Origin: Rhodobacter sp. 24-YEA-8
Lineage (GTDB): Bacteria; Pseudomonadota; Alphaproteobacteria; Rhodobacterales; Rhodobacteraceae
Reading direction: 5' to 3'
DNA length: 64,000 nucleotides
NCBI RefSeq assembly: GCF_900105075.1
Contig: NZ_FNSK01000001.1
Span: 1,563,001-1,627,000 of the forward strand
Below are positions 18,730 to 29,511 of the stretch, in pieces. Within the stretch, counting starts at the first letter, position 1; each line of letters starts with the position of its first letter. The translations under genes and the position numbers were made by a program. Under the pieces are notes generated by a model, which was not told where the DNA came from, did no database searches, and worked only from the letters and a program-made list of their open reading frames with translations.

Positions 18730-20105
18730 CAGAAGAAATCAATCGAGACCTGGAACAGGCGCTCGACCTCGGGAACATCTTTCACCAGGGCAAAGACCGC
18801 GACCACGTCACCCGGCTCGATCCTGGTATCGGGTTCGGGTTTCAGCATCCGGTCGCCCTTCATCACGCCGCCGACCAGCACGCCTTCGGGGAATGCGATA
18901 TCGCGGATCATCTTGCCCGAGATCGGCGAGGTCGACATGACCTGAGCCTCGATCATCTCGGCCTCGCCATCGCCCAGCGAATAGACGGCGCGGACGCGGC
19001 CATGACGGATATGGCGCAGGATCGACGAGACCGTCGTCGCGCGCGGGTTGATCCAGGCGTCAAGATCCAGCGCCGCCATCAGAGGCGCCATGGTCGGGTC
19101 ATTCACCAGCGCGATGGTCAGCGGGCAGCCCGCCTGTTTGGCGCGAACCGAGACCAGAAGATTGGTCTTGTCATCATCTGTGACCACCAGAACGGCATCG
19201 GCCCGGTCCACCCCTGCCTCGGCCAGCAGATCCATATCCATCCCGTCACCATTCAGCACGATGGTGCGCGACAGCTGATCGGCAGCGGCCTCGGCGATCT
19301 GGCGGTTCTTCTCGATCATCCGAACCCGGACCCGATCCGACCGCGCCTCCAGCGCCCGCGCGACCGTCAGCCCGACATTGCCGCCACCGATAATGACGAT
19401 GCTATCCTGTTTATGCTCACGCTTGCCGAAAATCCCGAGGCTGCGGCTGACATCTTCGGTGTGGACGAAAAGATAGATCTGATCGTCTTCCAGCAGCTGA
19501 TCTTCGGGATGTGGCGCAAAAAGCTTTTCATTGCGGCGTACCCCCACCACGATCGCCCGGAGCGAGGGGAAGAGATCATTGAGCTGCCTGAGCGGCGTGT
19601 TCAGGACCGGGCATTCCGGCCCAAGGCGGATCCCCAGCAGATGCGCGCGCCCCGACATAAAGACCTCGGTGTCAAAGGTCTCGGGCGCGGCAAGCCGTTG
19701 CAGCGCGGCCTCGGCCACCTCAAGCTCCGGGCTGATGATCACGTCAATCGCCAGCCGGTCGGTGTTGTAGAGATCGGAATAGCCGGTCTCGAGGTAATTC
19801 TGCGCCCGAATCCGCGCGATGCGGCGGGTGACGTTAAAGGCCGAAGCGGCGATCTGACAGGTGACCATATTCACCTCGTCGGAATAGGTCGCGGCGATCA
19901 CCATATCGGCGTCACGGGCGCCGGCTTTTTCCAGAATGTCAGGATGGCTTGCAAAACCCACCACGCCCTGAACATCCAGAACTTCGGTCGCGCGGCGGAT
20001 CAGATCGGCATTGGTGTCGACGATGGTGACATCGTTCTTTTCACCGGCCAGCTGGCGCGCAATCTGCCAGCCGACCTGGCCGGCGCCGCAGATGATGACC
20101 TTCAT
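18729..20105 (-). CDS. trkA: Trk potassium uptake regulatory subunit TrkA
   Basis: A 458-residue cytoplasmic protein with two tandem RCK units. Each has a Rossmann nucleotide-binding motif, CGAGQVGWQIARQLA at the N-terminus and IGGGNVGLTVARAL near residue 240, and each is followed by a TrkA_C domain. It binds NAD(H)/ATP and gates TrkH. Its position directly after ntrX is the classical Rhodobacter arrangement, in which trkA lies downstream of the ntrYX genes. Confidence 0.96.
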   Translation of the reverse strand: MKVIICGAGQVGWQIARQLAGEKNDVTIVDTNADLIRRATEVLDVQGVVGFASHPDILEKAGARDADMVIAATYSDEVNMVTCQIAASAFNVTRRIARIRAQNYLETGYSDLYNTDRLAIDVIISPELEVAEAALQRLAAPETFDTEVFMSGRAHLLGIRLGPECPVLNTPLRQLNDLFPSLRAIVVGVRRNEKLFAPHPEDQLLEDDQIYLFVHTEDVSRSLGIFGKREHKQDSIVIIGGGNVGLTVARALEARSDRVRVRMIEKNRQIAEAAADQLSRTIVLNGDGMDMDLLAEAGVDRADAVLVVTDDDKTNLLVSVRAKQAGCPLTIALVNDPTMAPLMAALDLDAWINPRATTVSSILRHIRHGRVRAVYSLGDGEAEMIEAQVMSTSPISGKMIRDIAFPEGVLVGGVMKGDRMLKPEPDTRIEPGDVVAVFALVKDVPEVERLFQVSIDFF

Positions 20106-20203
20106 AGGGTTCTCCTCTGGCCTCGCCCGCCGTCATTCTTCCTGTTTCGCAAAGCCCTGGCGAAAGGTCAATTCCCCCGCCGGCAATGGCGCCCGGGCCG
20201 TGC

Positions 20204-21619
20204 TCAGCCCGCCTCGCCCTCCTGGAATTCGTCGTCGAAATAGGCGCTGCGGGTGCCGGATTTCGACGAGGTCACCACGCCGAGGCTTTTCAGCTTCCGG
20301 TGCAGCGCCGAACGCTCCATGCCGACGAAATTCGCCGTCCGCGAGATATTGCCGCCGAAGCGGTTGATCTGGGTCAGAAGATATTCGCGTTCGAAAAGCT
20401 CGCGCGCCTCGCGCAGCGGCAGCGTCGCCACCGCGCCGCCCAGCACCATCGTCTCACCGGCACCGCTGGCCCCTTCGGCCCCGGGCAGCTCACGCGCCTC
20501 GATCTCGTCGGTGCCCTCTCCGAGGATCAGTACACGTTCGATCATATTCCGCAGCTGACGGATATTGCCCGGCCAGGACATGGTCTGCAGCATCGCCTCG
20601 GCATCCGGGCTGATCGGGCGCAAAGGCAGGCCCTGGCTGCGATGGAACCAGGCCACGAAATGGCGGGCGAGTTCGGGAATGTCATCGCGACGGTCGGCCA
20701 GCGAAGGCACCGGAATCGGCACCACGTTAAGGCGGTCAAACAGCTCCTGGCGGAAACGCCCGGCGCGGATTTCCCCCGGCAGATCGCGGGAGGTCGAGGA
20801 TATGACCCGCAGATCGACCCGCACCTTGTCGCTGCCGCCGGCGCGGTTGAATTGCTGCTCGGTCAGCACGCGAAGGATCTTTGACTGCGTGCCAGTCGGC
20901 ATGTCGCCGACCTCGTCAAAATAGACCACACCGCCATGCGCCTGTTCCAGAAGACCCGGCTCGATGCCGCGTTCCGGCGTCTCGCGCCCGAAAAGCACCT
21001 CCTCCATCCGCTCCGGCTCGATGGTCGCCGAAGACACGGTGATGAAGGGCGCGGAGGCGCGGTTCGAATTCAGATGGATATAGCGCGCCGCCAGTTCCTT
21101 GCCCGATCCCGGCTGCCCGGTCAGCATCACGCGGCCATTCGATTTCGTCACCTTGTCGAGCTGGGCACGCAGCCCTTTGAACGCGGGGCTCGACCCGATC
21201 ATCTCGGTCGAGGTCACATCGCGGCGCTTGAGCTCGCTGTTCTCACGGCGGAGCCTTGATGTCTCCATCGCACGTGCAACAACCAGTACCAACTGATCGA
21301 TATTAAAGGGTTTTTCGATGAAATCGTAAGCACCCTGTTTGATCGCCGCGACCGCAATCTCGATATTGCCGTGACCCGAGATAATGATCACCGGTACATC
21401 CGGGTTATCGCGTTTGACGGTTTTAAGAATGTCGATCCCATCCATCCGGCTGTCTTTCAGCCAGATGTCGAGCACCATAAGATCGGGCGCCTCTGAATTG
21501 ATTTCGTTGATACAATCCTCGGAATTCCCGGCGAGGCGTATCGCGTAACCTTCGTCTTTCAGGATATCGCCGATCAGTTCGCGAATGTCCTTTTCGTCAT
21601 CGACGATCAGAATGCTCAT
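20204..21619 (-). CDS. ntrX: Nitrogen regulatory response regulator NtrX
   Basis: A 471-residue NtrC-family regulator paired with NtrY. Domains in order: a receiver (SILIVDDEKDIRE, phospho-Asp in MVLDIWLKD, about 54), an AAA+ domain (Walker A GQPGSGKE about 166, DEVGDMP), and a C-terminal Fis-type helix-turn-helix (GGNISRTANFVGMERSALHRKLK). The GAFTGA sigma-54 contact loop is absent; the corresponding stretch reads LFGRETPERGIEPGLLEQ. The start at 21619 is chosen because GGAGG lies just upstream and MSILIVDD is the normal receiver start; a longer frame adds 14 non-conserved residues. NtrYX responds to nitrogen and redox state. Confidence 0.95.
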   Translation of the reverse strand: MSILIVDDEKDIRELIGDILKDEGYAIRLAGNSEDCINEINSEAPDLMVLDIWLKDSRMDGIDILKTVKRDNPDVPVIIISGHGNIEIAVAAIKQGAYDFIEKPFNIDQLVLVVARAMETSRLRRENSELKRRDVTSTEMIGSSPAFKGLRAQLDKVTKSNGRVMLTGQPGSGKELAARYIHLNSNRASAPFITVSSATIEPERMEEVLFGRETPERGIEPGLLEQAHGGVVYFDEVGDMPTGTQSKILRVLTEQQFNRAGGSDKVRVDLRVISSTSRDLPGEIRAGRFRQELFDRLNVVPIPVPSLADRRDDIPELARHFVAWFHRSQGLPLRPISPDAEAMLQTMSWPGNIRQLRNMIERVLILGEGTDEIEARELPGAEGASGAGETMVLGGAVATLPLREARELFEREYLLTQINRFGGNISRTANFVGMERSALHRKLKSLGVVTSSKSGTRSAYFDDEFQEGEAG

Positions 21620-21620
21620 C

Positions 21621-23987
21621 TCAGCCTCCATTCCCGTTCCCGGGCCCGTTGCCAGGGGCAAAAGCCACCCCGTTACGGGAGTTGTTATCCGTTTTCTCAG
21701 CCGCAGCAGTGCCTTGCGGTGCCATGTTACGTCCCATCCTGCGCCGGTTCAGACGCGGGAGCCTGATCTCGGCCATGGCGCCGGTATGGGTCTCTCCCTC
21801 GAAGACCGGCGCATCGGTGAGGGTCAGCGTGCCGCCATGTTCCTCGATGATCTTGCGCACGATCGGCAGGCCAAGGCCCGTCCCCTTGGCGCGCGTCGTG
21901 ACATAGGGCTCAAACAGCCGCGCCCGGTCTTCCGGCAGGCCAGTGCCATTGTCCATGATGCGGATTACGCTTTCCGCCTCATCCCTGACAAGGGTAACGC
22001 GGATCTGCGGACGGTATCCTTCGCCTGCCCCATTTTCAATATGGGATTCAGTAGCTTCTCCGGCGTTCTTGATCAGATTTGTCAGGGCCTGGCTGATCAT
22101 GGTCGCGTCCAGATCCATCAGGAGCTGGCCATCCGGGATCCCGGCAGTGAAAGCAACGCCCGGCTGACCCGCACGCTGCAAGGTCACTGCATCACGCAGG
22201 ATTGCCAGCAGATCGGTCTCGCGCCGGTCCGGTTCAGGCATACGGGCGAATTTGGAAAACTCATCAACAATGCGGCGCAAGTCATTGGTTTGCCGAACAA
22301 TAACATCCGTCAGGCTCGCCAGTTCCTCGACATCCTGCACCTGTTTCGAGAATTTGCGCTTCACCCGTTCCGCCGAAAGCTGAATGGGCGTCAGCGGGTT
22401 CTTGATCTCATGCGCGATGCGGCGCGCGACATCGCCCCAGGCCGCCATACGCTGCGCCGAGACAAGGTCGGTCACATCGTCAAAGGCCACCACATAGCCT
22501 TCGGCCTCGCCACTGTCCGAGCGCCGTTCGCCCATTCTGACCAGCAGGCTCTCGATCTGACCGCGCCGGGTAACGCGGATTTCCTCCTGCGCAACCTGGC
22601 CGGAACTGGCCTGGAGCGTTTCGAACAAGCCGGCGAATTCGGGCACGATCTCGTCCAGACGCCGGTCTTCCACCTCATCGCCCAGATCCAGCACCCGCAA
22701 AGCCGCGCGGTTGATGAAATCCACCCGCCCGTCACCGCCAAGGCCAATCACTCCCGCCGTCACATTCGACAGCACGGAATCGAACATCCGCCGGCGTTCC
22801 TCGGTCTCGGCATGGCTGGCCTCAAGCGCAAGCCGCTGGCCCTTCAGCTGCCGGGTCATGCGGTTGAAGATGCGCCCCAGCATGGCGATCTCGTCATCGC
22901 CCTGTTCTTCGGTCACCTGCACGTCAAGATCGCCTTCGCCGACCCTCTGCGCAGCGCCGGTCAGCCGCCCCACCGGGCGCGACAGCCGTTCGGCGAACCA
23001 CAGGCCCAGCCAGATCGCAGCAAGAATCAGGATCAGCGCAAAGCCCAGATAGATGAAACCGAAATTCAGCAAAAGCTTGCCGCGATCCGCTTCCAGCTGG
23101 TTGTAAAGCTTCACGGTCTCGGTCGTCTCGTCCAGCAATGACAGGAGCCGCCCGTCCACTGCGCGCGAGACATAGAGATAGCGGTCAGCATAGGCCGGCA
23201 GCCGCACCAGCGCGCGGAATTCATTATTCTGCCAGTCGCGGATCAGCACGACACCACCGGCCTGGCTCTTTTGCAGATCCTCAGAAGAAATGACTTCAAA
23301 GTCAAAGAGATAAGAGCTTTCACCCCGCGTCTTCAGCTGACCTGTGCCATCGACCAGATAGGCTTCTTTGAGCCCGCGCTGGATCTGTTCCTGCCCCTTG
23401 GCCAAAAGCGGACGCAGCTGGTCATCGCGCAGCATCACGCTTTGTTCGCGCGCGGCATTCAGATAGACCGCCAGCGCTATCGCATCCTGCGCAAGGCTCG
23501 CGCTTTGTTCCCCCTCATAGGCCTGGGCCGCCGCAAGCGATGCGCCCACCACCGAACGGACGCGCTCTGAAAACCAGCCCTCCAGGCCAAGATTGACCGA
23601 AAGCACCGCGAAGACCGCGACGAGGATGGTCGGCACCAGCGCCATGCCGGCGAAAACGGCGGTCAGCCGCATATGCAGGTTCGACCCGGCCGAACGGCGG
23701 CGACGATCGGCCACCATTCGCATCACCCGCGCCAGCACCAGCGCCGCGATCAGCAGCACATAGACCAGGTCGGCAAGCAGGATCAGCCGCAAAGCCGGCG
23801 AGTTGCCGCTGTGGTTCATCGGCCCGAGCAGGAGGAAGGTCGCGACCACCAGCACCGGCCCAAGGAAGACCAGCCCCAGAGTGAAGGCAGTCTGAATCCG
23901 CCGCTGCCGGCGCAGGCGCGAAACCCTTTGCCAGACATCGCGCTTCACAACCCGACCGGATTCAAATCCCGCCATCACCTTCAACAT
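21621..23987 (-). CDS. ntrY: Nitrogen regulation sensor histidine kinase NtrY
   Basis: A 788-residue membrane sensor kinase. It has about three transmembrane segments near the N-terminus and one near residue 320, an extracytoplasmic region between them, then a HAMP domain, a PAS domain (RMFDSVLSNVTAGVIGLGGDG), and HisKA with the phospho-acceptor in [14 protein letters not shown] (about residue 526). The HATPase domain (NLIKNAGEA, GTGLGLPIV) follows. It phosphorylates NtrX, encoded immediately downstream with 1 base between stop and start. The final tail is a low-complexity asparagine/glycine-rich segment. Confidence 0.95.
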   Translation of the reverse strand: MLKVMAGFESGRVVKRDVWQRVSRLRRQRRIQTAFTLGLVFLGPVLVVATFLLLGPMNHSGNSPALRLILLADLVYVLLIAALVLARVMRMVADRRRRSAGSNLHMRLTAVFAGMALVPTILVAVFAVLSVNLGLEGWFSERVRSVVGASLAAAQAYEGEQSASLAQDAIALAVYLNAAREQSVMLRDDQLRPLLAKGQEQIQRGLKEAYLVDGTGQLKTRGESSYLFDFEVISSEDLQKSQAGGVVLIRDWQNNEFRALVRLPAYADRYLYVSRAVDGRLLSLLDETTETVKLYNQLEADRGKLLLNFGFIYLGFALILILAAIWLGLWFAERLSRPVGRLTGAAQRVGEGDLDVQVTEEQGDDEIAMLGRIFNRMTRQLKGQRLALEASHAETEERRRMFDSVLSNVTAGVIGLGGDGRVDFINRAALRVLDLGDEVEDRRLDEIVPEFAGLFETLQASSGQVAQEEIRVTRRGQIESLLVRMGERRSDSGEAEGYVVAFDDVTDLVSAQRMAAWGDVARRIAHEIKNPLTPIQLSAERVKRKFSKQVQDVEELASLTDVIVRQTNDLRRIVDEFSKFARMPEPDRRETDLLAILRDAVTLQRAGQPGVAFTAGIPDGQLLMDLDATMISQALTNLIKNAGEATESHIENGAGEGYRPQIRVTLVRDEAESVIRIMDNGTGLPEDRARLFEPYVTTRAKGTGLGLPIVRKIIEEHGGTLTLTDAPVFEGETHTGAMAEIRLPRLNRRRMGRNMAPQGTAAAEKTDNNSRNGVAFAPGNGPGNGNGG

Positions 23988-24038
23988 CTTGTGGACAGGC
24001 CCTTGTGCGACCCGTCTGCCACGCTTGATGTTGCGGTT

Positions 24039-25418
24039 TTACATCAGCTTGCGGCGCCGTGTCACGCGAATATCCAGATCGGTGATCTTCTTGCGCAAAG
24101 TATTGCGGTTTATCCCGAGCAAATCGGCACATCTTGCCTGGTTGCCGCCGGTCGCATCCAGCGCGATTTCGATCAGCGGCATCTCCACTTCACGCAGGAT
24201 ACGCTGGTAAACGCCGGGGGGGGGCAGCTGTCCGCCATGCAGATCGAAGTAGCGTTTCAGGTGGCGCATCACGGTGGCGGAAAGTTTCTCACCCTCCATC
24301 ACGCCTCGGCTCGGCTCCGCCACCGGGAGTTGACCCAGCACCGCCGCCACCTCGGCCCGGTTGATTTCGGCATCGGAGGCGGTGACCAGCAGGCGGCGAA
24401 TCGCATTTTCCAGCTGACGCACATTGCCCGGCCAGGCATGGTTGCGGATCAGTTCGCGCGCGTCGGGGGCCAGCTGGCGGGTGGTGCCGAAATCGCGCTC
24501 GCCCTTCGCGAGGAAATGTTCGGCCAGCAGCGGGATGTCCTCGACGCGCTCGCGCAAGGAAGGCACATGCAGCGTCACACCGCCGAGCCGGTAGTAAAGA
24601 TCCTGGCGAAAACTTCCAGTCTCCATCCGCCCGGCCAGATCGACCTGGCTTGTCGCCATGATCCGGGGGGCCTTGCCGGCCATAGAATCGTCCCCGAGCA
24701 TATCGAGGAGCCGCACCACCCGCGCCTGGGCATCCTCGTTGAAATCCCCGATCTCATCGAAAACGACCGAGCCGCCACGCGCTTTCGCGATCAGCGAAGA
24801 CGGGCCTTCGACCCCTTGCAGATCGCTTGCGGTCGCGGTGACGAAGGGCAGCGTCCGGCGGTCCGAGAAATCATGGATCGCGCGCGCGAGCAGGCTTTTT
24901 CCGGTGCCCGATTCGCCGGAGATCAGCGCCGGAATATCGGTATTCATCACCCGCGCCACCAGCCGGTACAGCGCCTGCATCGCGGGCGTGCGCCCGACCA
25001 GCGGCAGTTCTTCGGCGGGTTCGCGGACTGGCTGTGCGACCGGGGCGGCGCGGCGTTTTTGCTCCAGCGCGCGGGCCGAGCGCTTCATCAGATCGGGCAG
25101 ATCGAAAGGTTTCGGCAGATAGTCGAACGCTTCGGCTTCGGCGGCCTGAATCGCGGTCATGATGGTGTTTTGCGCGCTTATCACGATCACCGGCAGGCCG
25201 GGCCGCATACGCGCGATGCGCGGCAGTGCATCCAGCCCGTTGCCATCCGGCATGATCACATCCGAGATCACCAGATCCCCCTTGCCCTCTTCCACCCACC
25301 GCATCAGCGTCATCAGGCTGGAGGTCGCATGCACCTTGCAGCCCGCCCGGGTCAGCGCCTGGGTCAGAACCGTGCGGATCGTGCGGTCGTCATCCGCGAC
25401 CAGAACCGTTCCATCCAT
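24039..25418 (-). CDS. ntrC: Nitrogen regulatory protein NtrC (sigma-54-independent type)
   Basis: A 459-residue response regulator: a receiver with phospho-Asp in [10 protein letters not shown], an AAA+ domain with Walker A GESGTGKS (about residue 171) and FDEIGDF, and a C-terminal Fis-like HTH ([22 protein letters not shown]). The GAFTGA loop is missing; the equivalent position reads [15 protein letters not shown]. This matches the NtrC of Rhodobacter capsulatus, which is known to activate the sigma-70 holoenzyme. It controls nitrogen-limitation genes when phosphorylated by NtrB. It starts 3 bases after the ntrB stop. Confidence 0.96.
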   Translation of the reverse strand: MDGTVLVADDDRTIRTVLTQALTRAGCKVHATSSLMTLMRWVEEGKGDLVISDVIMPDGNGLDALPRIARMRPGLPVIVISAQNTIMTAIQAAEAEAFDYLPKPFDLPDLMKRSARALEQKRRAAPVAQPVREPAEELPLVGRTPAMQALYRLVARVMNTDIPALISGESGTGKSLLARAIHDFSDRRTLPFVTATASDLQGVEGPSSLIAKARGGSVVFDEIGDFNEDAQARVVRLLDMLGDDSMAGKAPRIMATSQVDLAGRMETGSFRQDLYYRLGGVTLHVPSLRERVEDIPLLAEHFLAKGERDFGTTRQLAPDARELIRNHAWPGNVRQLENAIRRLLVTASDAEINRAEVAAVLGQLPVAEPSRGVMEGEKLSATVMRHLKRYFDLHGGQLPPPGVYQRILREVEMPLIEIALDATGGNQARCADLLGINRNTLRKKITDLDIRVTRRRKLM

Positions 25419-25421
25419 GGG

Positions 25422-26519
25422 TTACACCTCTTTCCTTGGTTCTTTGGGCACCATCGGCAGCGAGAGACGGAACACCGTCCGCCCCGGAACGGAATCGACC
25501 GAAATCCAGCCCTCATGGTCGGCGATGATTTTCGAGACCAGCGCGAGGCCCAGCCCGGTGCCGTTCTCGCGCCCCGAAACGAAGGGGTCGAAAACCTCGG
25601 CCGCGATATCGGGTGGCAGGCCGGGACCATCGTCAATCACCTCGACATTCAGCGGCAGCGCCGCCTGGCTGCCATCCTTACGGCGCATCCTGAGGCTCAG
25701 GTCATAAAATGTGCGCAGCCGGATGGTGCCGCCCTTGCGCCCTGCAGCTTCGGCGGCGTTTTTGATCAGGTTCAGAAAGACCTGCATCAGCTGATCGGGA
25801 TCGGCCCAGGTCGGCGGCAGCGAGGGGTCGTAATCTTCCTGGATCACCATATGCGAGGCAAAACCCACAAGCCCCGAACGCCGCGCCCGGTCGAGCGCGT
25901 CATGGATGTTCACAGCGCGGCGTTCCGGCGGCCGCAGATTGCCGAATTGTTCGACCTGCTCCAGCAGTTTGACAATACGCCGGGTCTCTTCCACGATCAG
26001 ATCGGTCATCTCGCGATCTTCCGGCGTCAGCGACATCGACAAAAGCTGTGCCGCGCCCGCGATGCCCGCGAGCGGGTTCTTAATCTCATGCGCCAGCATC
26101 TCGGCCATGCCGATCGCCGATTTCGCCGCCGTTTTCGAAGCCCCCGCGCGCCCCAGCCGGACGGCAATCTCGCGCGGCGAAAACATCAGCATCAGATGGT
26201 CCGGCTGGTCCTGCATCGGCGCGATATGGACCGAACATTGCACCGGCGGGCGGTCTCCGCTGGTCACATCGGCATTGTTGATCTTCATCGGCGCCTGATT
26301 GGCGCGGGCGCGGGCGAAGGCTTCCTCCATCGGCGCGTCGATCATGATGCGGTCCAGCACCGGCTGACCGGACAGGGATTTTGCCGAGGCGTTCAGAAAG
26401 CTCTCCGCCGCCGGATTGGCCTCGCGGATCAGGCCATCCGGCCCGACCAGCAGGGCCGGCAGCGGCAATGACGCCCAGACCACACCGGGAACCGGCCAGG
26501 GAGAGCGATAGCTGCTCAT
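25422..26519 (-). CDS. ntrB: Nitrogen regulation sensor kinase NtrB
   Basis: A 365-residue soluble histidine kinase with no transmembrane segment. An N-terminal PAS domain ([20 protein letters not shown]) is followed by HisKA with the phospho-acceptor histidine in [14 protein letters not shown] (about 145) and HATPase motifs ([30 protein letters not shown]). NtrB phosphorylates or dephosphorylates NtrC under control of PII proteins. Its ATG overlaps the dusB stop (ATGA) and its stop is 3 bases from ntrC, so dusB-ntrB-ntrC is one coupled operon, the nifR3-ntrBC operon of Rhodobacter. Confidence 0.96.
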   Translation of the reverse strand: MSSYRSPWPVPGVVWASLPLPALLVGPDGLIREANPAAESFLNASAKSLSGQPVLDRIMIDAPMEEAFARARANQAPMKINNADVTSGDRPPVQCSVHIAPMQDQPDHLMLMFSPREIAVRLGRAGASKTAAKSAIGMAEMLAHEIKNPLAGIAGAAQLLSMSLTPEDREMTDLIVEETRRIVKLLEQVEQFGNLRPPERRAVNIHDALDRARRSGLVGFASHMVIQEDYDPSLPPTWADPDQLMQVFLNLIKNAAEAAGRKGGTIRLRTFYDLSLRMRRKDGSQAALPLNVEVIDDGPGLPPDIAAEVFDPFVSGRENGTGLGLALVSKIIADHEGWISVDSVPGRTVFRLSLPMVPKEPRKEV

Positions 26520-27523
26520 GCGGCCTCCTCGGTCTCGCTGAAGGCACGCAGGATCAGGTCGCGGACCAGAGCGGGGTCGGTTGCCGTCAGCACCGCCTCG
26601 CGGGCATGGTCCATCCCGGCCTCTTCCAGATACCAGCCAAGATGCTTCCTCGCGCAGCGCAGCCCCAGTTCGCGCCCGTAGAAACCAAGCATCTCATCGT
26701 AATGCCGGACGATCATCTCGCCCCGCGCCGGCCCTTCGGGGATCACCGGCGCGGGCGTGCCGTAAAGCGCATGGGCGATCTCGGCCAGTCGCCAGGGCGC
26801 GCCCTGGGCGCCGCGCCCGACCATGACGCCATCCGCCCCCGACTGCGCCAGCGCCTCGGCCGCGGTGGCCGCATCAATAATGTCGCCATTCGCGATCACC
26901 GGGATCGTCACCGCCTCTTTCACCCGCCGGATCGCGGCCCAGTCGGCCTGGCCTTTGTAAAACTGGCAGCGGGTGCGGCCATGGATCACCACCATCTTCA
27001 CCCCCGCCTGTTCGGCGCGGGCCGCCAGGTCGGGCGCATTCAGCAGATGTTCATCCCAGCCCAGCCGGGTCTTGAGCGTCACCGGCACTTTCACCGCGCC
27101 GACCACCGCCTCGATCAGCCCGACCGCAAGGTCGAGATCTTTCAGCAGCGCCGAACCACAGAGCCCCGTCGTCACCCGTTTCGACGGGCAGCCCATATTG
27201 ATGTCGATGATCTCAGCGCCCTGCCCCTCGCACCACCTGGCGGCCTCGGCCATCAATGCGGGCTCGCGCCCCGCCAGCTGGACCGAAGTGATATTCTCGC
27301 CAAAACCCAGCTCTGCCCGCGCGCGCGCTTCGGGGCGGTTCCTGAGCACCTCATCCGAGGCGACCATTTCCGACACCACAAGCCCCGCGCCAAATGACCC
27401 TACAAGCCGCCGGTTCGGCAGATCAGTGATCCCCGCAAGCGGCGCCAGAAACACCGGCGGGTAAAGGCTGAACGGCCCGATATCCACTGCAGCAGGCCTC
27501 GCTGCGACAGGTGCCGCAGCCAT
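26516..27523 (-). CDS. dusB: tRNA-dihydrouridine synthase DusB (NifR3)
   Basis: A 335-residue flavoenzyme that reduces uridine in the D-loop of tRNA. The FMN barrel starts with [17 protein letters not shown]. The catalytic cysteine lies in [20 protein letters not shown], and [11 protein letters not shown] and [13 protein letters not shown] complete the family pattern. The ATG at 27523, with AAAGGG just before it, is preferred; a TTG at 27571 would add 16 residues. Rhodobacter workers named it nifR3 because it heads the ntrBC operon. It diverges from ispDF across about 300 bp. Confidence 0.94.
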   Translation of the reverse strand: MAAAPVAARPAAVDIGPFSLYPPVFLAPLAGITDLPNRRLVGSFGAGLVVSEMVASDEVLRNRPEARARAELGFGENITSVQLAGREPALMAEAARWCEGQGAEIIDINMGCPSKRVTTGLCGSALLKDLDLAVGLIEAVVGAVKVPVTLKTRLGWDEHLLNAPDLAARAEQAGVKMVVIHGRTRCQFYKGQADWAAIRRVKEAVTIPVIANGDIIDAATAAEALAQSGADGVMVGRGAQGAPWRLAEIAHALYGTPAPVIPEGPARGEMIVRHYDEMLGFYGRELGLRCARKHLGWYLEEAGMDHAREAVLTATDPALVRDLILRAFSETEEAA

Positions 27524-27820
27524 ATCCCTTTGCGAAGGACCGTTTTCCAAAGTGCCAGGGGTCAAAGCCAAGGTCGGGTTCCTTTTGTCTTTGGGAAAGT
27601 GCTATTTGCCGTTCGGCATAGTTCCAAGGCAGATGCCCGGATAATTCGCGGGCAGACCTGCACCGGAACGAGAGCCTGCACAATAATTAATCACACTTGC
27701 CCGCATTTTGGGCAGGGACACGCAGATTGCCAGCATCCTTTCCCTGGCCTAAAACCGCCGCAACAGCCCCAGTCCGAACCAGGCAAAAATTCTGTGACCC
27801 AGCCCCAGATTGTTTCACAC
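27524..27820. promoter_or_regulatory. Divergent promoter region of dusB-ntrBC and ispDF
   Basis: About 300 bp without a convincing gene. It includes an AT-rich island (CAATAATTAATCACA, around 27680-27694) that reads on the minus strand as a plausible -10 area for the dusB-ntrBC operon. A small GCCC/GGGC repeat follows near 27700-27715. No defined operator is recognisable. Confidence 0.4.
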
Positions 27821-29005
27821 ATGTCGGAAGCCGGTCCGGCCAGCGCAAGTCCAAAGACGCTGGTGGTGATCACCGCCGCCGGGCGTGGGGTGCGGGCCGG
27901 TGGGGGCATGCCGAAGCAATGGCGTCTTCTCGCCGGAGAACCGGTGCTCGCCCATACGCTGCGCGCTTTTCAGGGCTTTGATCTGGCGTTGGTGATCCAT
28001 CCCGATGACCGCGAGACCGCCGCCGGACTTGTCGCAGAAATCGCGCCGGGGGCGCATCTGGTCGAAGGTGGTGCCACGCGGGCCGGGTCGGTGCGCCGCG
28101 CGCTCGAAGCCATGGCGGGCCAGGGGTACAAAAGGGTACTGATCCAGGACGGCGCCCGGCCGCTGACCAGCCCCGCGCTGATCGCACGGATGCTTGCGGC
28201 CCTGGATCACAGCCCGGCCGCCGCCCCCGCGCTTGCGGTCAGCGATGCGCTCTGGCGGGGCGAAAGTGCGGTTGTGACCGGTCTCCAGCCTCGCGACGGG
28301 CTCTGGCGCGCGCAGACGCCCCAGGCCTTCCATTTCGATGCCATCCTCGCCGCCCATCGCGCCGACACGGCAGGCCAGGCCGCCGATGATGTCGAACTCG
28401 CCCTCGCATCCGGGCTGGAGGTCGCGATTGTCGAAGGCGAGGAAGACAATCTCAAACTCACCATCCCGCCGGATTTCCCCCGCGCGGAACAGATCCTCGC
28501 GCAACGGCGCGGAAAGGAAAGCACCATGGATATCCGCATGGGCAATGGCTTTGACGTCCATGCCTTCACCGAGGGCAATCATCTCTGGCTTTGTGGTGTA
28601 AAGATCCCGCATGACCACGCCCTGCTGGGTCATTCCGATGCTGATGTCGGGATGCATGCGCTGACAGATGCGATCTATGGCGCGCTGGCAGAAGGCGATA
28701 TCGGCCGGCATTTCCCGCCTTCGGATCCGCAATGGAAGGGGGCTGCAAGCCATATCTTCCTGCGCCATGCCGTGGCGCTGGCCTCAGATCGCGGTTTCGC
28801 GATCTCGAATTGCGACGTGACCCTGATCTGTGAGCGCCCGAAGATCGGACCACATGCCGCATCCATGCAATCCGCCCTCGCGGCTATCATGGGCCTCGAC
28901 GCAAGCCGGATCAGCGTCAAAGCAACCACCTCGGAGCGACTGGGCTTTACCGGTCGCGAAGAAGGTATAGCCTCCATTGCAACCGTGGTATTGGTGAAAG
29001 CATGA
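27821..29005 (+). CDS. ispDF: Bifunctional IspD/IspF of the MEP isoprenoid pathway
   Basis: A 394-residue fusion. The N-terminal cytidylyltransferase (IspD) shows [31 protein letters not shown] and QDGARPL, and makes CDP-methylerythritol. From about residue 235 ([14 protein letters not shown]) the IspF domain begins, with its metal ligands in [20 protein letters not shown] and the signature [14 protein letters not shown], and makes the cyclic 2,4-diphosphate. The IspDF fusion is common in alphaproteobacteria. The ATG at 27821 gives a normal IspD N-terminus. The stop overlaps the pgpA start (ATGA). Confidence 0.95.
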   Translation: MSEAGPASASPKTLVVITAAGRGVRAGGGMPKQWRLLAGEPVLAHTLRAFQGFDLALVIHPDDRETAAGLVAEIAPGAHLVEGGATRAGSVRRALEAMAGQGYKRVLIQDGARPLTSPALIARMLAALDHSPAAAPALAVSDALWRGESAVVTGLQPRDGLWRAQTPQAFHFDAILAAHRADTAGQAADDVELALASGLEVAIVEGEEDNLKLTIPPDFPRAEQILAQRRGKESTMDIRMGNGFDVHAFTEGNHLWLCGVKIPHDHALLGHSDADVGMHALTDAIYGALAEGDIGRHFPPSDPQWKGAASHIFLRHAVALASDRGFAISNCDVTLICERPKIGPHAASMQSALAAIMGLDASRISVKATTSERLGFTGREEGIASIATVVLVKA

Positions 29006-29511
29006 TCAACCTGACTGCCACTTTCTTTGGCCTTGGCCATCTCCGCCCGGCTTCGGGCACCTGGGCCTCGCTGGCGGCGGCACTGCTGGCGCTGCTGGCG
29101 ATGAACCAGGGGCTTTACTGGCTGGTGCCGGTGGGGGCGGTGCTGGCAACGCTGCTCGGCTTCTGGGCCGTGCCGCTTTACCTGCGGGGCACAACCGACA
29201 CCGACCCGTCCGAGGTGGTGATTGACGAGGTCGCCGGCCAGTGGATCGCGCTGAGCTTCACCGCCATTCCGGCGATGAACCACAGCCTTGATATCGGGCT
29301 CTGGTGGGGCGCCTGGCCGGCCTGGGTCGTGCCTTTCCTGCTGTTCCGCCTTTTTGACATCTGGAAACCCTGGATCATCGGCCAGGCCGACCGGCGCCAT
29401 GATGCCACCGGGGTGATGCTGGACGACGTCCTTGCAGGGCTGTTCGCCGGCATCGGATCGGTCGTCCTTGCCGGGCTTTATCATGCGGTGCTGCAGCCAT
29501 GGCTGATGTGA
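29002..29511 (+). CDS. pgpA: Phosphatidylglycerophosphatase A
   Basis: A 169-residue membrane phosphatase that converts phosphatidylglycerophosphate to phosphatidylglycerol. It shows the family motifs [17 protein letters not shown] near the N-terminus, [13 protein letters not shown] in the middle (acidic metal ligands), [11 protein letters not shown] and [10 protein letters not shown], with about four hydrophobic segments. It is coupled to ispDF by a 4-base overlap and overlaps the next gene by 13 bases. Confidence 0.95.
   Translation: MINLTATFFGLGHLRPASGTWASLAAALLALLAMNQGLYWLVPVGAVLATLLGFWAVPLYLRGTTDTDPSEVVIDEVAGQWIALSFTAIPAMNHSLDIGLWWGAWPAWVVPFLLFRLFDIWKPWIIGQADRRHDATGVMLDDVLAGLFAGIGSVVLAGLYHAVLQPWLM

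Noticed and set aside
23673..26471. 932-codon plus-strand open frame opposite ntrB, ntrC and part of ntrY
   Set aside because: It spans three clearly real genes on the other strand and has the same His/Arg/Gln-rich shadow composition.
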